Made by a program: the position numbers and the translations under genes. Below, piece after piece: positions 46,221-55,934 of a stretch of DNA of 64,000 nucleotides; the first letter of the stretch is position 1, and each line of letters starts with the position of its first letter. The notes under the pieces were generated by a model. That model saw nothing but the letters and a program-made list of their open reading frames with translations. It did not search any database and was not told where the DNA came from. Origin of the DNA: Paraburkholderia sp. BL10I2N1 (GTDB lineage Bacteria; Pseudomonadota; Gammaproteobacteria; Burkholderiales; Burkholderiaceae); the NCBI RefSeq assembly GCF_004361815.1, contig NZ_SNWA01000001.1, positions 2,232,001 to 2,296,000 on the forward strand, in the 5' to 3' direction.

Positions 46221-46658
46221 ATGTCAACAGTCCTGCTTGTCGACGATGAGTCGGATAACCTGTGGGTACTTCAGCTTCTTCTGGAAGAGCATGGCCATCA
46301 CGTGCTCTTTGCAGAAGATGGGGACGTGGCGCTGCGAAAGGCTGCCCGCCACGTTCCGGAACTGATTGTTACCGACTGGGAGATGCCCGGGATGAGCGGG
46401 GTCGAACTGTGCGAACGTCTGAAGCTCTATCCGGCGCTTGCCCAGATTCCCGTGGTGATGGTTTCCGCCCGGGCTCCTCCGGAACGAGACGTAAAACTCT
46501 GGAACGCCTTTCTGCGCAAACCCATCGACCCGGAAAGTTTTGACGCAACTGTGAGCTCGTTCCTGGCTAAACGGCTAAGGGATTTATCGAGACGCTCATT
46601 CCCTTCGGACCGCGCAATGTCCCGATGGCAGCCAATCTGTTCGAAGTGTTGGCCGTAG
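46221..46658 (+). CDS. Single-domain response regulator (CheY-like)
   Basis: The 145-residue protein is one receiver domain: acidic pair in LLVDDESDN, phosphorylated Asp in IVTDWEMPGMSGVELCERLK, and the conserved Lys in FLRKPID. A short unique tail follows. No output domain is present, so it probably relays phosphate or acts through protein contact. It is related to the receiver at 51625. No clear ribosome site precedes ATG 46221. Confidence 0.85.
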   Translation: MSTVLLVDDESDNLWVLQLLLEEHGHHVLFAEDGDVALRKAARHVPELIVTDWEMPGMSGVELCERLKLYPALAQIPVVMVSARAPPERDVKLWNAFLRKPIDPESFDATVSSFLAKRLRDLSRRSFPSDRAMSRWQPICSKCWP

Positions 46659-46866
46659 CGGATTTGCAGACGGCCTGAATGCGTCGGCGGCCGTGCCCCA
46701 AAACTGAGGCCCTCGGCAGGAACCGGCGCCCAGACGTTCGCCATCAGCGACCGCTCGTATCGGGCATCGGAAGGCGAAACGCACCCCGTCTGCCCGGTAA
46801 ATCCACTGGCGTCATCGGGCACGTGGCTTGCTTGTCATACGGTGTTATCTTCACCCGGAGCAAATC

Positions 46867-47331
46867 ATGACTACGCCTGACCCGCAGATGCATCCGTTCG
46901 GTACCGGCGCGAAAATCGTTGGCAGCACCGTCGGCGCGGGGCCCGGACCGGAGGTGATGGCAGCGACGACGCTCAATGGCGACAAAGTCATGTCATCCGA
47001 CGGCGAACACGTGGGCAAGATATCAGACATCATGCTAGATGTACGGAGCGGACGCATTGCCTATGCAGTCCTCTCGACCGGGGGATTCCTCGGCATCGGT
47101 GATACGCTGCACGCAATCCCGTGGAGCGCTCTGACACTGGATGCAATCGACAAGTGTTTCGTCGTAGACATCCCGGCCCAGCGACTCAAGGATGAGCCCG
47201 GGTTCGACAAGGACCACTGGCCTTCGATGGCGGACGAAAAGTGGGGCACCACGGTCCATAACTATTACAACCGCGAACCGTATTGGACCGCTACCCGTGA
47301 TGTCAGCGAAGGACGCACGACCGACATTTAG
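46867..47331 (+). CDS. PRC-barrel domain protein
   Basis: The 154-residue protein has one PRC-barrel (GDKVMSSDGEHVGKISDIML, then AYAVLSTGGFLGIGDTLHAI) flanked by short tails. Stand-alone PRC-barrels of this type are common in stress-related gene sets. ATG 46867 follows CGGAGCAAATC. The C-terminal part (DKDHWPSMADEKWGTTVHNY) is typical of the subgroup. Exact role unknown. Confidence 0.88.
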   Translation: MTTPDPQMHPFGTGAKIVGSTVGAGPGPEVMAATTLNGDKVMSSDGEHVGKISDIMLDVRSGRIAYAVLSTGGFLGIGDTLHAIPWSALTLDAIDKCFVVDIPAQRLKDEPGFDKDHWPSMADEKWGTTVHNYYNREPYWTATRDVSEGRTTDI

Positions 47332-47450
47332 CAACGTCAGGGGGGCGGCTGGCGGTCGAATTCCGCGGCGGTTCCGGAGCGCGGTGCGGCCGGCCTCCCG
47401 TGCGTATTGCATTCGATTCGCCCCGCACTACCTCTGTTAAGGAGACTCTG

Positions 47451-47621
47451 ATGAGAAGTCGAGGAAAGGAGCATCTGCGCGACGCGGACCATGAAAATGG
47501 TGCTGTCAACAAGCCAGACGGAGCTGCGGTTCCCGATGGCACGCCGCCAACTTCCGACCCGCCCACTCCCATTCTTCAGTCGGACGACGAAGAGTTGCTC
47601 GACGAGGATTCGCCAAAGTAG
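47451..47621 (+). CDS. Small acidic hypothetical protein
   Basis: The 56-residue product (MRSRGKEHLRDADHENGAVN, then a Pro-rich middle and DDEELLDEDSPK end) is probably disordered. It follows AAGGAGACTCTG and the PRC-barrel gene by 119 bp. No family is recognised. Confidence 0.55.
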   Translation: MRSRGKEHLRDADHENGAVNKPDGAAVPDGTPPTSDPPTPILQSDDEELLDEDSPK

Positions 47622-47964
47622 CCAGCTGACGCCTCTTGCGAACGCCAGGCTCAAGTTCGCGCGCTGCTACGACTTCGGGCTTGCTAAATCGCCGGCCACA
47701 ATGCACTCGCCATCCACCTGCGCGGCCGCGAGCGCTTCTTCCTTCGTGGGCTCGGGCCGAGGTCAGCAGCGCCTTCGCGTGCGGGTAGCAACCGCCCCGT
47801 CCGTCTTTCTTTGCACTCCTGGAAAACCGAAATACCGGCGAAAGGCAGTCAACCGCGTAGTGGCAGAGACCTCGAAATCCAACGCTGACGTAGCGGGAGT
47901 CCGACATGCGCGGTCGGCGTAACGATGACAGCGCTCACGACCGACTTCGAGCTGTTGCGTTCAC
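47622..47964. other. Intergenic region
   Basis: About 340 bp; no supportable gene. Confidence 0.35.
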
Positions 47965-48522
47965 TCAGCAACGAGCAGACAACGCGGCGGCTACGTCGCT
48001 TTCTTCGAAGTACATCCGGTCAAGCGGTAGCGCTACCCCCAACATGGAAGCTTGCCGCAGACCCTCTGGTCCCCAAATTTCAATCTGCCCGCGCTGGCCC
48101 ACAACAATGACTTCGCGGGCACCGCCTTCCAGGTAGCTTGTGACCCGCCGGTCGAGGTCAAGCGTCCTGTCACTGTCGAGAAGCACCTCAACACAAAGGT
48201 CGGGTACAAACGGCACGGGGGTATCACCGTCAAGACCTTCCCATTTTTCGGGCGCCATCCATACCACGTCCGGGACCCGGATACCAAACGATGGCGTCAC
48301 AACGGGCACTGACATGGCGGCAAGGTGCCCCATCTGGTCGGCCAGCTGACAGTAAATGTCTGTGAAGGCCAGCTGGCGCGTCCCCGACGGGCAACCATTC
48401 GCCACCACCTCGCCGAACCCGTTCAACTCGTACCGGTCGCGCACGGCATGTTGCGCTGTCGCGACAAGGCGATGCCATGCGGCAAGCAATCCGTTGCGGT
48501 CCAGCAGGATGGGAGTGTCCAT
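47965..48522 (-). CDS. Uma2-family (DUF820) nuclease-like protein
   Basis: The 185-residue protein has the Uma2 restriction-nuclease-like fold: GIRVPDVVWMAPEKWEG, then PDLCVEVLLDSD and SYLEGGAREVIVVGQRGQIE, which hold the Asp, Glu and Lys/Gln positions of the PD-(D/E)xK-type site. The family is frequent in mobile and accessory DNA; biological role unclear. ATG 48522 matches the start of the decayed copy at 45698. Confidence 0.82.
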   Translation of the reverse strand: MDTPILLDRNGLLAAWHRLVATAQHAVRDRYELNGFGEVVANGCPSGTRQLAFTDIYCQLADQMGHLAAMSVPVVTPSFGIRVPDVVWMAPEKWEGLDGDTPVPFVPDLCVEVLLDSDRTLDLDRRVTSYLEGGAREVIVVGQRGQIEIWGPEGLRQASMLGVALPLDRMYFEESDVAAALSARC

Positions 48523-48752
48523 GGGTGTCTCGCAGGGCATTCACTTAAGCGAATACCCTCTCAGTGTGGTTTGACAATGTGTAACACTTCTTTCGTGCTG
48601 TGCAGTGCACAATTACAGCTCGGCCAGCAGCCGTTATCGAGTGTCGGCAGCCCCACACTGCGGACTGTCAGTTTCCTTGCTCCTAGAGGCCTTGCAGTCT
48701 AGTATTCAAGTAGTTTCTCAGGTTCGCTGTGCACCGCGGCAGGAGGACACCG

Positions 48753-48974
48753 ATGAGAGCCAGAACTCGACGTGCCGAAAGGACATTGGGTGGCCTCAAC
48801 CGCGCCCGCACCTGCGCGGTGCTGAGGGCGGTCGCGACCCGGAATACAATGCGCCTGGCAGCAGCGGAAGGCGCCACGGAGGCCGCCTTGCCACCCGACG
48901 TCCAGCACCGCGAGTCACATGAGCCGTCAACGGAGATTCGTCTCCTTCGGAGGCCGAAGCGGGTGCTTAACTGA
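48753..48974 (+). CDS. Small Arg-rich hypothetical protein
   Basis: The 73-residue product (MRARTRRAERTLGGLNRART onward) is basic. Its start has an ideal AGGAGG 6 bp upstream. No domain recognised. The 3' end approaches the next small gene, which follows 91 bp later. Confidence 0.5.
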   Translation: MRARTRRAERTLGGLNRARTCAVLRAVATRNTMRLAAAEGATEAALPPDVQHRESHEPSTEIRLLRRPKRVLN

Positions 48975-49065
48975 ACTGTTGGGGCGCCCGCAAGTTGGCG
49001 GGGCCGGGCAGCGCCTTGAGCCAGTCAGCTTAGGGGGTGAGCTCTGCCCGCTGAGGAGTTCCGAT

Positions 49066-49275
49066 ATGAAACTTGACGCCGCCACTTTCCGGCAACTGCG
49101 TCGCCTGGCTCCCGTCCTCGACGACATCCTTAACGCAGGCGAGGTCGAGTATGCAGACCAGGCTGTGAATCTCACTGCATTGGCAACCCTGTGCTCACAA
49201 TTGTTCGACGCATACCGCCACCTGCATCCGAACGATACGGAGCAGGCACGCCTCGACGCCCTCGAGTCGCGGTAA
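49066..49275 (+). CDS. Small helical hypothetical protein
   Basis: The 69-residue product (MKLDAATFRQLRRLAPVLDD, ending TEQARLDALESR) is helical and soluble. It starts behind TGAGGAGTTCCGAT. No known family is recognised. Confidence 0.6.
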   Translation: MKLDAATFRQLRRLAPVLDDILNAGEVEYADQAVNLTALATLCSQLFDAYRHLHPNDTEQARLDALESR

Positions 49276-49352
49276 CACACTTCCTCTGGACTGGCTCGCG
49301 GCTTCAGGTATCGCCGCTACAATCGAAGGACCTATCTCATTGACCTCAGAAC

Positions 49353-49634
49353 ATGACTGCACGCCCATGCGTACAAGACGATTTTCTGCAGACGCTCGTC
49401 AAGGACAAGACCACCGTAAACGTGTTCCTCGTGAACGGCATCAGACTGAGTGGTCAACTGGCCGGCTTTGACCAGTTTGCAGTGCTGTTGGAGTCTGGCG
49501 CAGGCGTGCAACTTGTTTTCAAGCATGCCATTTCGACCGTGATGCCGGCCAATGGCAAGGGCCCGGCACGCGACCCGACCGACGCGCCGTTGAGTCGCGA
49601 CAAGCCGAACCACGTGCAAGCTCGCGACCGATGA
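49353..49634 (+). CDS. hfq: Hfq-like RNA chaperone, divergent paralogue
   Basis: The 93-residue protein has the Sm fold of Hfq: QDDFLQTLVKDKTTVNVFLV, NGIRLSGQLAGFDQFAVLLE, and the Sm2 motif VFKHAISTVMP. The N-terminus and the end of Sm1 (SGAGVQL in place of NTVTQM) differ from housekeeping Hfq, and the tail is short and polar. Hfq hexamers bind small RNAs and A-rich mRNA. Not next to hflX or miaA, so it is probably a second Hfq. Confidence 0.9.
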   Translation: MTARPCVQDDFLQTLVKDKTTVNVFLVNGIRLSGQLAGFDQFAVLLESGAGVQLVFKHAISTVMPANGKGPARDPTDAPLSRDKPNHVQARDR

Positions 49635-49657
49635 GAACTGTCATATCATGCTGTGAC

Positions 49658-49921
49658 CTACGCTTCATCTGCGCATAGCCACGAGACGTCCACGTGGAGA
49701 AGTTCAGAAAGGCGTGCACAATCCGTACTCTTCGGAACGGTAACTCCGGCGCGCCAAAGGGTCACGTCGCGTTCCGGTACGCCGAGCGACCTGGCCACCC
49801 GACCGGAAGTAACCTTTGCGCGCTTGATGGTCATATCCAGCCGTGCTGCGAAGGCCCGCCTGGAACTGTAGTTTCTGAGAGTCCTCTCCAGATGTGCATC
49901 CAAATTCAGGCGACGATTCAT
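49658..49921 (-). CDS. HTH DNA-binding protein, copy A (XRE-like)
   Basis: The 87-residue protein contains a helix-turn-helix of Cro/CI type (FAARLDMTIKRAKVTSGRVA, RSLGVPERDVTLWRAGVTVP) and ends DVSWLCADEA. It is a paralogue of the protein at 63107. ATG 49921 has GGAG about 11 bp upstream. It converges on the Hfq gene. Confidence 0.75.
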   Translation of the reverse strand: MNRRLNLDAHLERTLRNYSSRRAFAARLDMTIKRAKVTSGRVARSLGVPERDVTLWRAGVTVPKSTDCARLSELLHVDVSWLCADEA

Positions 49922-50741
49922 GGTGTGCAATGCTCCATGTGACTCCAGCCCGACCAAACCTATGTGTCTGAAGCTATGAATGTATGACGCGGCGCCAAAG
50001 CTGATGCTTGCGGTCGAATACTAGCGCTCGGGCAGGCGTGTCGTTCGCGTGAACTCCACTGCATCGAAACGCCCCTTGCGCATGTCGTCTCCGCTCCGCA
50101 ATGAGCTAACGTTCAGTCGGTGGCAATTGACCCGGGTGCCGTTTCTGCTATCGTGTTCACGGCCAGAGGTCGCTCCGCCGCTTTCTTCGAGTGAAGTGGG
50201 AGCGCAATCAAAACGCTCACCCGGCGAAGAATCCGTCGGAATACTCGCCTGAAGGTCCACTCCTGTCCGGCGGCACCCGTTTTTGTCTCCATCGGGTCCG
50301 GGAAGTTCCACTGGCAGGATAGGGCTTGCCTGGAAAAAAAGGGCGTGCTGTTCCGCGACTTCGTCACGCATCGCGATGATGACCGCCGGGCGGAAGCGCC
50401 ATCGCAATGAGGGCGCAGACGAATCCAGTAGCGGCGAAAGAACAATGCTTCCTCACAAAGTGCCCCGTGATAGGCCGATTCAATTGGCATCCCAACCGCC
50501 ACCGTCCTGTAATGGAATCTTCGTCGTCTGCAGCTCCTGCATCTGTCGACGCTCGCGGAGCACCTTCCCGCAGCCCAACGCCGAGGAAGCTGTACAGGCA
50601 GTCGCTGCTGAGACCGATACGCCTGCGGAGACTGTTTCGAAAATGTATGTCGACACGGTGGCATCCAGGTGACGCGTTTCATCACCTGGTCACCGTTGCC
50701 CGACATGCTGAACATTGGACATACGTCTTCAGGAGACGAAC
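49922..50741. other. Gene-poor region with a possible coding remnant
   Basis: About 820 bp. A plus-strand stretch ending at 50672 reads AEEAVQAVAAETDTPAETVS and resembles the start of small DUF3562-type proteins, but no intact frame with a start exists. The final 70 bp must hold the phasin promoter. Confidence 0.35.
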
Positions 50742-51323
50742 ATGAGTGATTTTCAGGAACAAGCTGCTGGAACCCAGCAAGCAAATCTTGACTTCTTCTT
50801 TGGCCTGGCCGGCAAAATGCTGGAAGGCGAGGAAAAGCTCGTCAGACTGAATCTGGATATGGCGAAAACGACGCTTGCAGACTGGTACCAACGCATGCAG
50901 GACGGGTTGACGAAAAAGGACGGACAGGAGGTTACTGGCTTGCAAAACGCGCTGGCGCTGCCCTCGGCGGAGAAGGTCCTGACGTACGAGCGTCAGGTTG
51001 CCGAGATTGCGTCGACCACGCAAACGCAGCTGGCAGAGGTCGTCAATGCCCGGTACCAGGAGGTCAACCGCCAGGTTCAACGGTTCGTCGAGAATGCCGC
51101 GAAGAACGCTCCGGTCGGTTCCGAAGCCGCAACCACATTTCTGCAACAATGTTCTTCGCTCGCCAACACCGCCTACGAAACCATCCAAAATGCCACGAAG
51201 CAGGCAGTCGATGTCGCGCAAAGTAACCTGAGCGCCGCAACGGAAGCCGCATCGAAGGTGACCGAAGCGGCGGAGCAGGCAGTCGAGAAAGCGGCGAAGG
51301 CGGTGAAGCCGGCAAAGCAATAA
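50742..51323 (+). CDS. phaP: Phasin family protein
   Basis: The 193-residue protein has the phasin pattern: QANLDFFFGLAGKMLEGEEK, LNLDMAKTTLADWYQRMQDG, YERQVAEIASTTQTQLAEVV, then an Ala/Lys-rich end (VEKAAKAVKPAKQ) like PhaP of Ralstonia and Burkholderia. Phasins coat polyhydroxybutyrate granules. ATG 50742 follows CAGGAGACGAA. PhaB, encoded at 61.8 kb, fits the same pathway. Confidence 0.93.
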   Translation: MSDFQEQAAGTQQANLDFFFGLAGKMLEGEEKLVRLNLDMAKTTLADWYQRMQDGLTKKDGQEVTGLQNALALPSAEKVLTYERQVAEIASTTQTQLAEVVNARYQEVNRQVQRFVENAAKNAPVGSEAATTFLQQCSSLANTAYETIQNATKQAVDVAQSNLSAATEAASKVTEAAEQAVEKAAKAVKPAKQ

Positions 51324-51624
51324 TTTGAAGGAACGCTGAACCCGCGTGGTCGCACGGCGCGCGAGGTAACGAGCTTGGCCACACTGCGATGTGGCCACCA
51401 CCGGACAAGCCCGGCCACGCCATGTCCGCGCCGAGCGTCTGCTCCATCGAGCGGTAGTCGCCGATGATGTCTTCAGCTTCGGAGGGCGTACCAAGGTCGG
51501 GCTTTTCGTCTTCAGCTCGCGCTGCCGATGGCATGTCTTTTTCTGGCACCGCCGCGACCGGCTGCCAAAGCGCTTCGCGCCGATAGCCAGCTCGAGTCCC
51601 CAAGGCCCAACGTCGACAAAGATT
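51324..51624. other. Intergenic region with stem-loop
   Basis: TGGCCACA and TGTGGCCA (51376 to 51397) form an 8-bp stem past the phasin gene, without a T-run. No gene is supported in this 300 bp. Confidence 0.4.
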
Positions 51625-52035
51625 TCACCGCCCGTGCGCGCGGCCGCGCACTTCTGACTGCGTCCGTCCCAGAAGGGCATCAATCTCCCTCATCATTCGG
51701 GCTATCGACGTCGGCTTCTGCAAAAGTACATCCCACAGCGGCTCTGTCGGATGAGGCGGTAATGCGGCCGACAGCATGACCACGGGAATGTCGGCCATTG
51801 CCGTGTCCGACTTCAACCGTCGGCACAGTTCGACGCCATCGACGCGCGGCATCATCCAGTCGGTCACGACGACATTTGGCCTTTCGAGGGCAGCCGTGGC
51901 GAGTGCTGCTTCCCCATCTTGTGCAGTGAGCACGCGGTATCCTTCCCGCTCAAACAGCATTTGAAGCGGGCGCAGGATATTCGGGTCATCATCAACAAAA
52001 AGTATCGTTGCCAATCCAGTCGCCGTGTCCGTCAT
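51625..52035 (-). CDS. Single-domain response regulator
   Basis: The 136-residue receiver has FVDDDPN (acidic site), VVVTDWMMPRVDGVELCRRL (phospho-Asp) and LLQKPTS (Lys). It is a paralogue of the receiver at 46221. It is divergent from the hybrid kinase gene, a natural partner. Start ATG 52035 follows an imperfect ribosome site. Confidence 0.85.
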   Translation of the reverse strand: MTDTATGLATILFVDDDPNILRPLQMLFEREGYRVLTAQDGEAALATAALERPNVVVTDWMMPRVDGVELCRRLKSDTAMADIPVVMLSAALPPHPTEPLWDVLLQKPTSIARMMREIDALLGRTQSEVRGRAHGR

Positions 52036-52195
52036 GAAAGGACAACCAATGAGACAAGCACTGAACGTTCCAGGTCCGGAACTGCCAGCGCCGGCGCCAA
52101 GAGCGTCAGCTTCCGTGTGCAGCAAGAACTACAATTCATTCGACACGGCAATTCTTTCGCACGTCAATCGTATGAATTACAACCCGGAGTTGACC

Positions 52196-53956
52196 ATGGC
52201 CGGACCGTCTGCGGCACCTGCGGCGGACCGCGCAGAGCGCGCAGGCACGTTAATCACAACGGTACTCGACGAGCGTCTCCATCGCGTACCCGACTTTGCC
52301 GCAGAAAGTCACGCCTTGCACCGACTCGCACAGGCGCTCACCGCGTCAGACAGCGCCGTGCTGCAGACTCTGGCCGATACGGCTCGGGAGCTGTGCGGCT
52401 CCGGTAGCGCCGGCATCAGCCTGCTCGAACGCAACGCCGACCGGACCCCCGCGTTTCGCTGGGTCGCGCTTTCGGGCCGCTGCGCGGCTCTTGCGGACAA
52501 GGTAACCCTGTTCGAAGACAGTCCGGAGGGTGTCACCCTCGAGATGGGCGCAGCCCAACTATTCAGTTTTCCAGAGCGCCACGTCGCCTGTTTGAGCAGC
52601 GCCGTTCCCGAGGTCGTTGAAGAACTGGTCGTGCCGATTCCAGGTACGCCTGAACCGTGGGGTACCCTGTGGGTGATGTCTCATGACGAGCACCACCGCT
52701 TCGACGCCGAACATCGCAGAATCCTGACGAGCCTCGCGAACTTCACGTGCGCTGCGCTGACTGTCACACAAGCGAAGGCCGACGCGGAGGCTCGGGCAGA
52801 GGAGGCGGAAGCGGCGAGGAATGCACTGGCGAAGGCTGAGGCGCACAAGGACGATTTCATCGCGATGCTGGGGCACGAGCTGCGTAATCCAATCGCCCCG
52901 ATTGATGGCGCATTGGCGGCAGCGCAGAAACTCGCGGCCGACAGCCCGGCCGTGTTATCGGCCCTGGCGGTCGCGAACCGGCAGGTGCGGCAATTGAAGC
53001 GTCTGGTGAGCGACCTGCTCGATGCTTCCCGAATCAGGCACGGCAAGTTGTCAGTGCGGCACTCATACAGCTTGCTGGCGGACATCGTGAAAGACGCGCT
53101 GGCCACTGTAAGGTTGGACGCTGACGGACGTCAACACGAGTTGCATGTGACCGTTCCGGCATATCCGGTCACCGTTTATGCTGACCAGGCCCGCCTGACC
53201 CAGGTCATCTCGAACCTGTTGTCGAATGCGGTGAAATACACGCCCCCCGGTGGCACCATAACCCTGTCGGTGGAAGCGCCGGACCCCGGCACGATACCGA
53301 CGCACGATGCGACGCCCCGTGAAGCCGTTGTCACGGTTCGCGACAGCGGCGTTGGCATCTCGCCAGCATTCCTGCCGCATGTCTTTGATATGTTTGCCCA
53401 GTCTGCAGCGGTCCGGACGCGTGCAGAAGGAGGGTTGGGCGTCGGATTGTCTGTCGTGAAGTATCTGGTGAACGCACACAACGGCCTCATCACCCTTTCG
53501 AGTGAGGGCGACGGCAAGGGTACCGAGGTAACAGTCCGACTACCCATTGTCTGCAGGACTCCGGTCGAGCCGTCCAATGCTACGAGCCACGGGACGACGC
53601 CGGCGCGCATCCTGCTGGTGGACGACAACGCTGACGCCACTGAGGCGCTGGCGACGTTGCTGGCACTCGAAGGTCACGAAGTGAAACGGGCACAGAGCGG
53701 ACCGGAAGCACTGTCCATGGTTGATTCGTTCACTCCGGACGTTGCCCTGATTGATATCGGCATGCCCGGCATGGATGGTCGGGAACTGGCCCGTCTGCTT
53801 CGTGAACATGAGCAATGCCCTGAGACAAAACTGGTGGCACTGACGGGCTACGCTGATGCGGCTAGCAGACTCGGAGACGTCGAAGGCGCATTCGATTGTT
53901 ATCTCGTCAAGCCGCTGTCGCTTGATGACCTCGCAGAGGTTCTCCGGGGCTCGTAG
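52196..53956 (+). CDS. Hybrid sensor histidine kinase with GAF domain
   Basis: The 586-residue protein has a GAF sensor (about residues 40 to 190), a short coiled coil, a HisKA domain with phospho-His in MLGHELRNPIAP, an ATPase with N box LLSNAVKYTPPGG and G boxes DSGVGISPAF and GLGVGLSVVK, then a receiver domain (LLVDDNADA, DIGMPGMDGREL, LVKPLS). No membrane helix, so it senses a cytoplasmic signal. ATG 52196 is chosen for its GGAGTTGACC and because it leaves a 160-bp divergent promoter region; starts at 52049 or 52025 are possible. Confidence 0.9.
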   Translation: MAGPSAAPAADRAERAGTLITTVLDERLHRVPDFAAESHALHRLAQALTASDSAVLQTLADTARELCGSGSAGISLLERNADRTPAFRWVALSGRCAALADKVTLFEDSPEGVTLEMGAAQLFSFPERHVACLSSAVPEVVEELVVPIPGTPEPWGTLWVMSHDEHHRFDAEHRRILTSLANFTCAALTVTQAKADAEARAEEAEAARNALAKAEAHKDDFIAMLGHELRNPIAPIDGALAAAQKLAADSPAVLSALAVANRQVRQLKRLVSDLLDASRIRHGKLSVRHSYSLLADIVKDALATVRLDADGRQHELHVTVPAYPVTVYADQARLTQVISNLLSNAVKYTPPGGTITLSVEAPDPGTIPTHDATPREAVVTVRDSGVGISPAFLPHVFDMFAQSAAVRTRAEGGLGVGLSVVKYLVNAHNGLITLSSEGDGKGTEVTVRLPIVCRTPVEPSNATSHGTTPARILLVDDNADATEALATLLALEGHEVKRAQSGPEALSMVDSFTPDVALIDIGMPGMDGRELARLLREHEQCPETKLVALTGYADAASRLGDVEGAFDCYLVKPLSLDDLAEVLRGS

Positions 53957-54516
53957 CACATAGAAACGGTCGTTTCCGGGCCACAGGCTGTGCGTCGCGG
54001 CCACAATCACGGCTGAGGCCCCGCGCAAGCTCACTATCTCGTCAGCATCACGACGTTAGACAGGTCCTGTCCGAGGGATGCGCCGAAGCCGAGTGTCGGA
54101 CGGTCGCTGCCTTTTGCTGCATGCATGGCGCATCCTCGATGTTGAGCAGTTCCCTCTATAGTCTCGACCCTGTTAAGGGGAGTCGCGACGCCGCTATTGA
54201 CGCCAACCGGCAATCGACGGCCATGCTCCTTCTCCCCGATAGTACGGACGCGCGCGACTCAATTCGGCGCAAAAATCACAACCTCCCGGTCGACAAGATA
54301 TCGGTGACTTCGTTCGCCGTGTCCCGCGCTGCTGACAGGCAAACGGCGCTTCAGGTTCATGCGGGGTCGCGCACGTGTCCGAAGTGGCCCTGGCCCGGTT
54401 CAGGGCGGCTCGACCGTGGGATACAAGGCGCATCCACGGCATGGACTTACACCTTCTCGAGCACGACTTGACGGCGACGGCTCGGGCTCGCGCCCCAGCC
54501 AAAGGGAACCACGACG
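53957..54516. other. Intergenic region
   Basis: About 560 bp with only weak frames; nothing supportable. Confidence 0.4.
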
Positions 54517-54891
54517 TCACAGCTGAACCACGGCAAGAAGCGCTGGCCCATCGCCGATGACACGACTCTGATGCCCCTTGCCCGTCGAGTCTTCAAGCAG
54601 TATCGCGCCTCCTGCCGCGACGCGACGCCGCTCGCCGTCACTGGCCTCGAATTCAATCTCCCCGCTGAGAAAAAATACCCACAGGCACATGGGCGAAGGA
54701 TGCAGGTCGCCGACCCATCCGCTGGGCAGGCGCACAAATCCGTAGCGGCTCGCCGCCGCGAAATCCGACACGTCAAAGGATTCTGCGGGGGGCGCGAAGT
54801 TGCGGGTGACCAGTTCGATGCTAACCGACGCAAAATGACTTTCGCCGACCGAGTCTGAAAACAGTTGTGAAAACGACAGTGCAAACGCCAC
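54517..54891 (-). CDS. Small cupin-domain protein
   Basis: The 124-residue protein is a single cupin barrel: GDLHPSPMCLWVFFLSGEIE and GERRRVAAGGAILLEDSTGK, with one His-containing metal-type motif that is incomplete compared with classical cupins. The start is GTG 54891, with GGGAGA 7 bp upstream. It may be a sugar- or metabolite-binding protein; reaction unknown. Confidence 0.75.
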   Translation of the reverse strand: MAFALSFSQLFSDSVGESHFASVSIELVTRNFAPPAESFDVSDFAAASRYGFVRLPSGWVGDLHPSPMCLWVFFLSGEIEFEASDGERRRVAAGGAILLEDSTGKGHQSRVIGDGPALLAVVQL

Positions 54892-54968
54892 GGGGTTTCT
54901 CCCTTCGCGGCCTATGTTCCAGTCGGCGTTCGACGTGCTCCGTCAGAGTGAAATCTCAGAGGTCTGGG

Positions 54969-55295
54969 TTACTCAGCGCCGCGCGAGACGTCGGCCGCAC
55001 AACGACTCGCGTTGAGTGTCCCGCGCGCCGACACGGGCGTCAAGGCAAGGTGACGTAGCAGCGAGGGCATCGCGCCACCATGGCGAACAGGCTCGCAAAG
55101 GTGTGCGGTCCGTTGCGCGAGGCTATTTCTGTCCTGTTGCCTGGCTATCGCGGCACGGCGGCCTGTTGTGCCGTGCCGCATTACGACCACGCTCTCACCA
55201 TCGTCGAGCGCCAGCTCGAGATAGTCGGCAAGCGCCTGCAGTGACGCTGGCGTATGCACTTGCGTCGCGTGACCCAAATCAGCGGAGTTTGCCAT
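54969..55295 (-). CDS. Hypothetical protein
   Basis: The 108-residue frame (MANSADLGHATQVHTPASLQ, ALADYLELALDDGESVVVMR) looks coding for its first half, then becomes Arg-rich, as if the original end was lost by frameshift. GGGG precedes the start. Confidence is limited. Confidence 0.4.
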   Translation of the reverse strand: MANSADLGHATQVHTPASLQALADYLELALDDGESVVVMRHGTTGRRAAIARQQDRNSLAQRTAHLCEPVRHGGAMPSLLRHLALTPVSARGTLNASRCAADVSRGAE

Positions 55296-55934
55296 CGTAC
55301 GTTTCCCCGTCAAACATGTTTTGTCCCGAGACAGAAGGGGCGCCTGGCCACTGACGCGGCCGTGTTTCTACTATAAGCCGCCACCTCCGAATGCATCACC
55401 CATTTGCGACGCACTTTCCGCGATACAGGACACAGGCGACGAGAGGACCGGTAGTGCGCCGAGGAAGCGGCAACTGTGCTCCGCTTGTGGCAGGAATCGC
55501 GGTACTGACTGGCCACGAAGGGAGCGCCGGGCTACAAGGTCTGGCGGGTCGTCTAGTTGATGCAGAGCGGCTTGGCTGCTCCGGTCTTGATGGACCCGGG
55601 TCGACTGGTTCGGCCATCATTTTAAGGCGCCCGCTGGCGATACCGGTCCGCAATGTCAGTCCACAGACGCCGCAGCCTTCTCGGTTAGAAAACTATCTGA
55701 GCCGTCACGGCACGCCCGCGCCCGCGTACCGGCGCAATATCGCGTAGTCCGACAGGGCGTTTTACCTGGATTGACCCGTGTCCTGCAGTAGGCTACAACT
55801 TCACTGTCTGACTTGGAAAGCGGTTCAAGTACTGTCGTTGAGCGCCAGGCAGTAACTCCCGCTGTTGCAACGTATATATAAGACTCAGGCGTACCGAACT
55901 AAGCGCGCTCTTCAAATTTTGTTGGAAATGAATG
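55296..55934. other. Non-coding region including long csp leader
   Basis: About 640 bp with no recognisable gene. The last 150 to 200 bp probably form the long untranslated leader usual for cold-shock genes. Confidence 0.4.

Noticed and set aside
50682..51683. 333-codon minus-strand frame opposite the phasin gene
   Set aside because: It is the antisense shadow of phasin; high-GC codon bias keeps it open.
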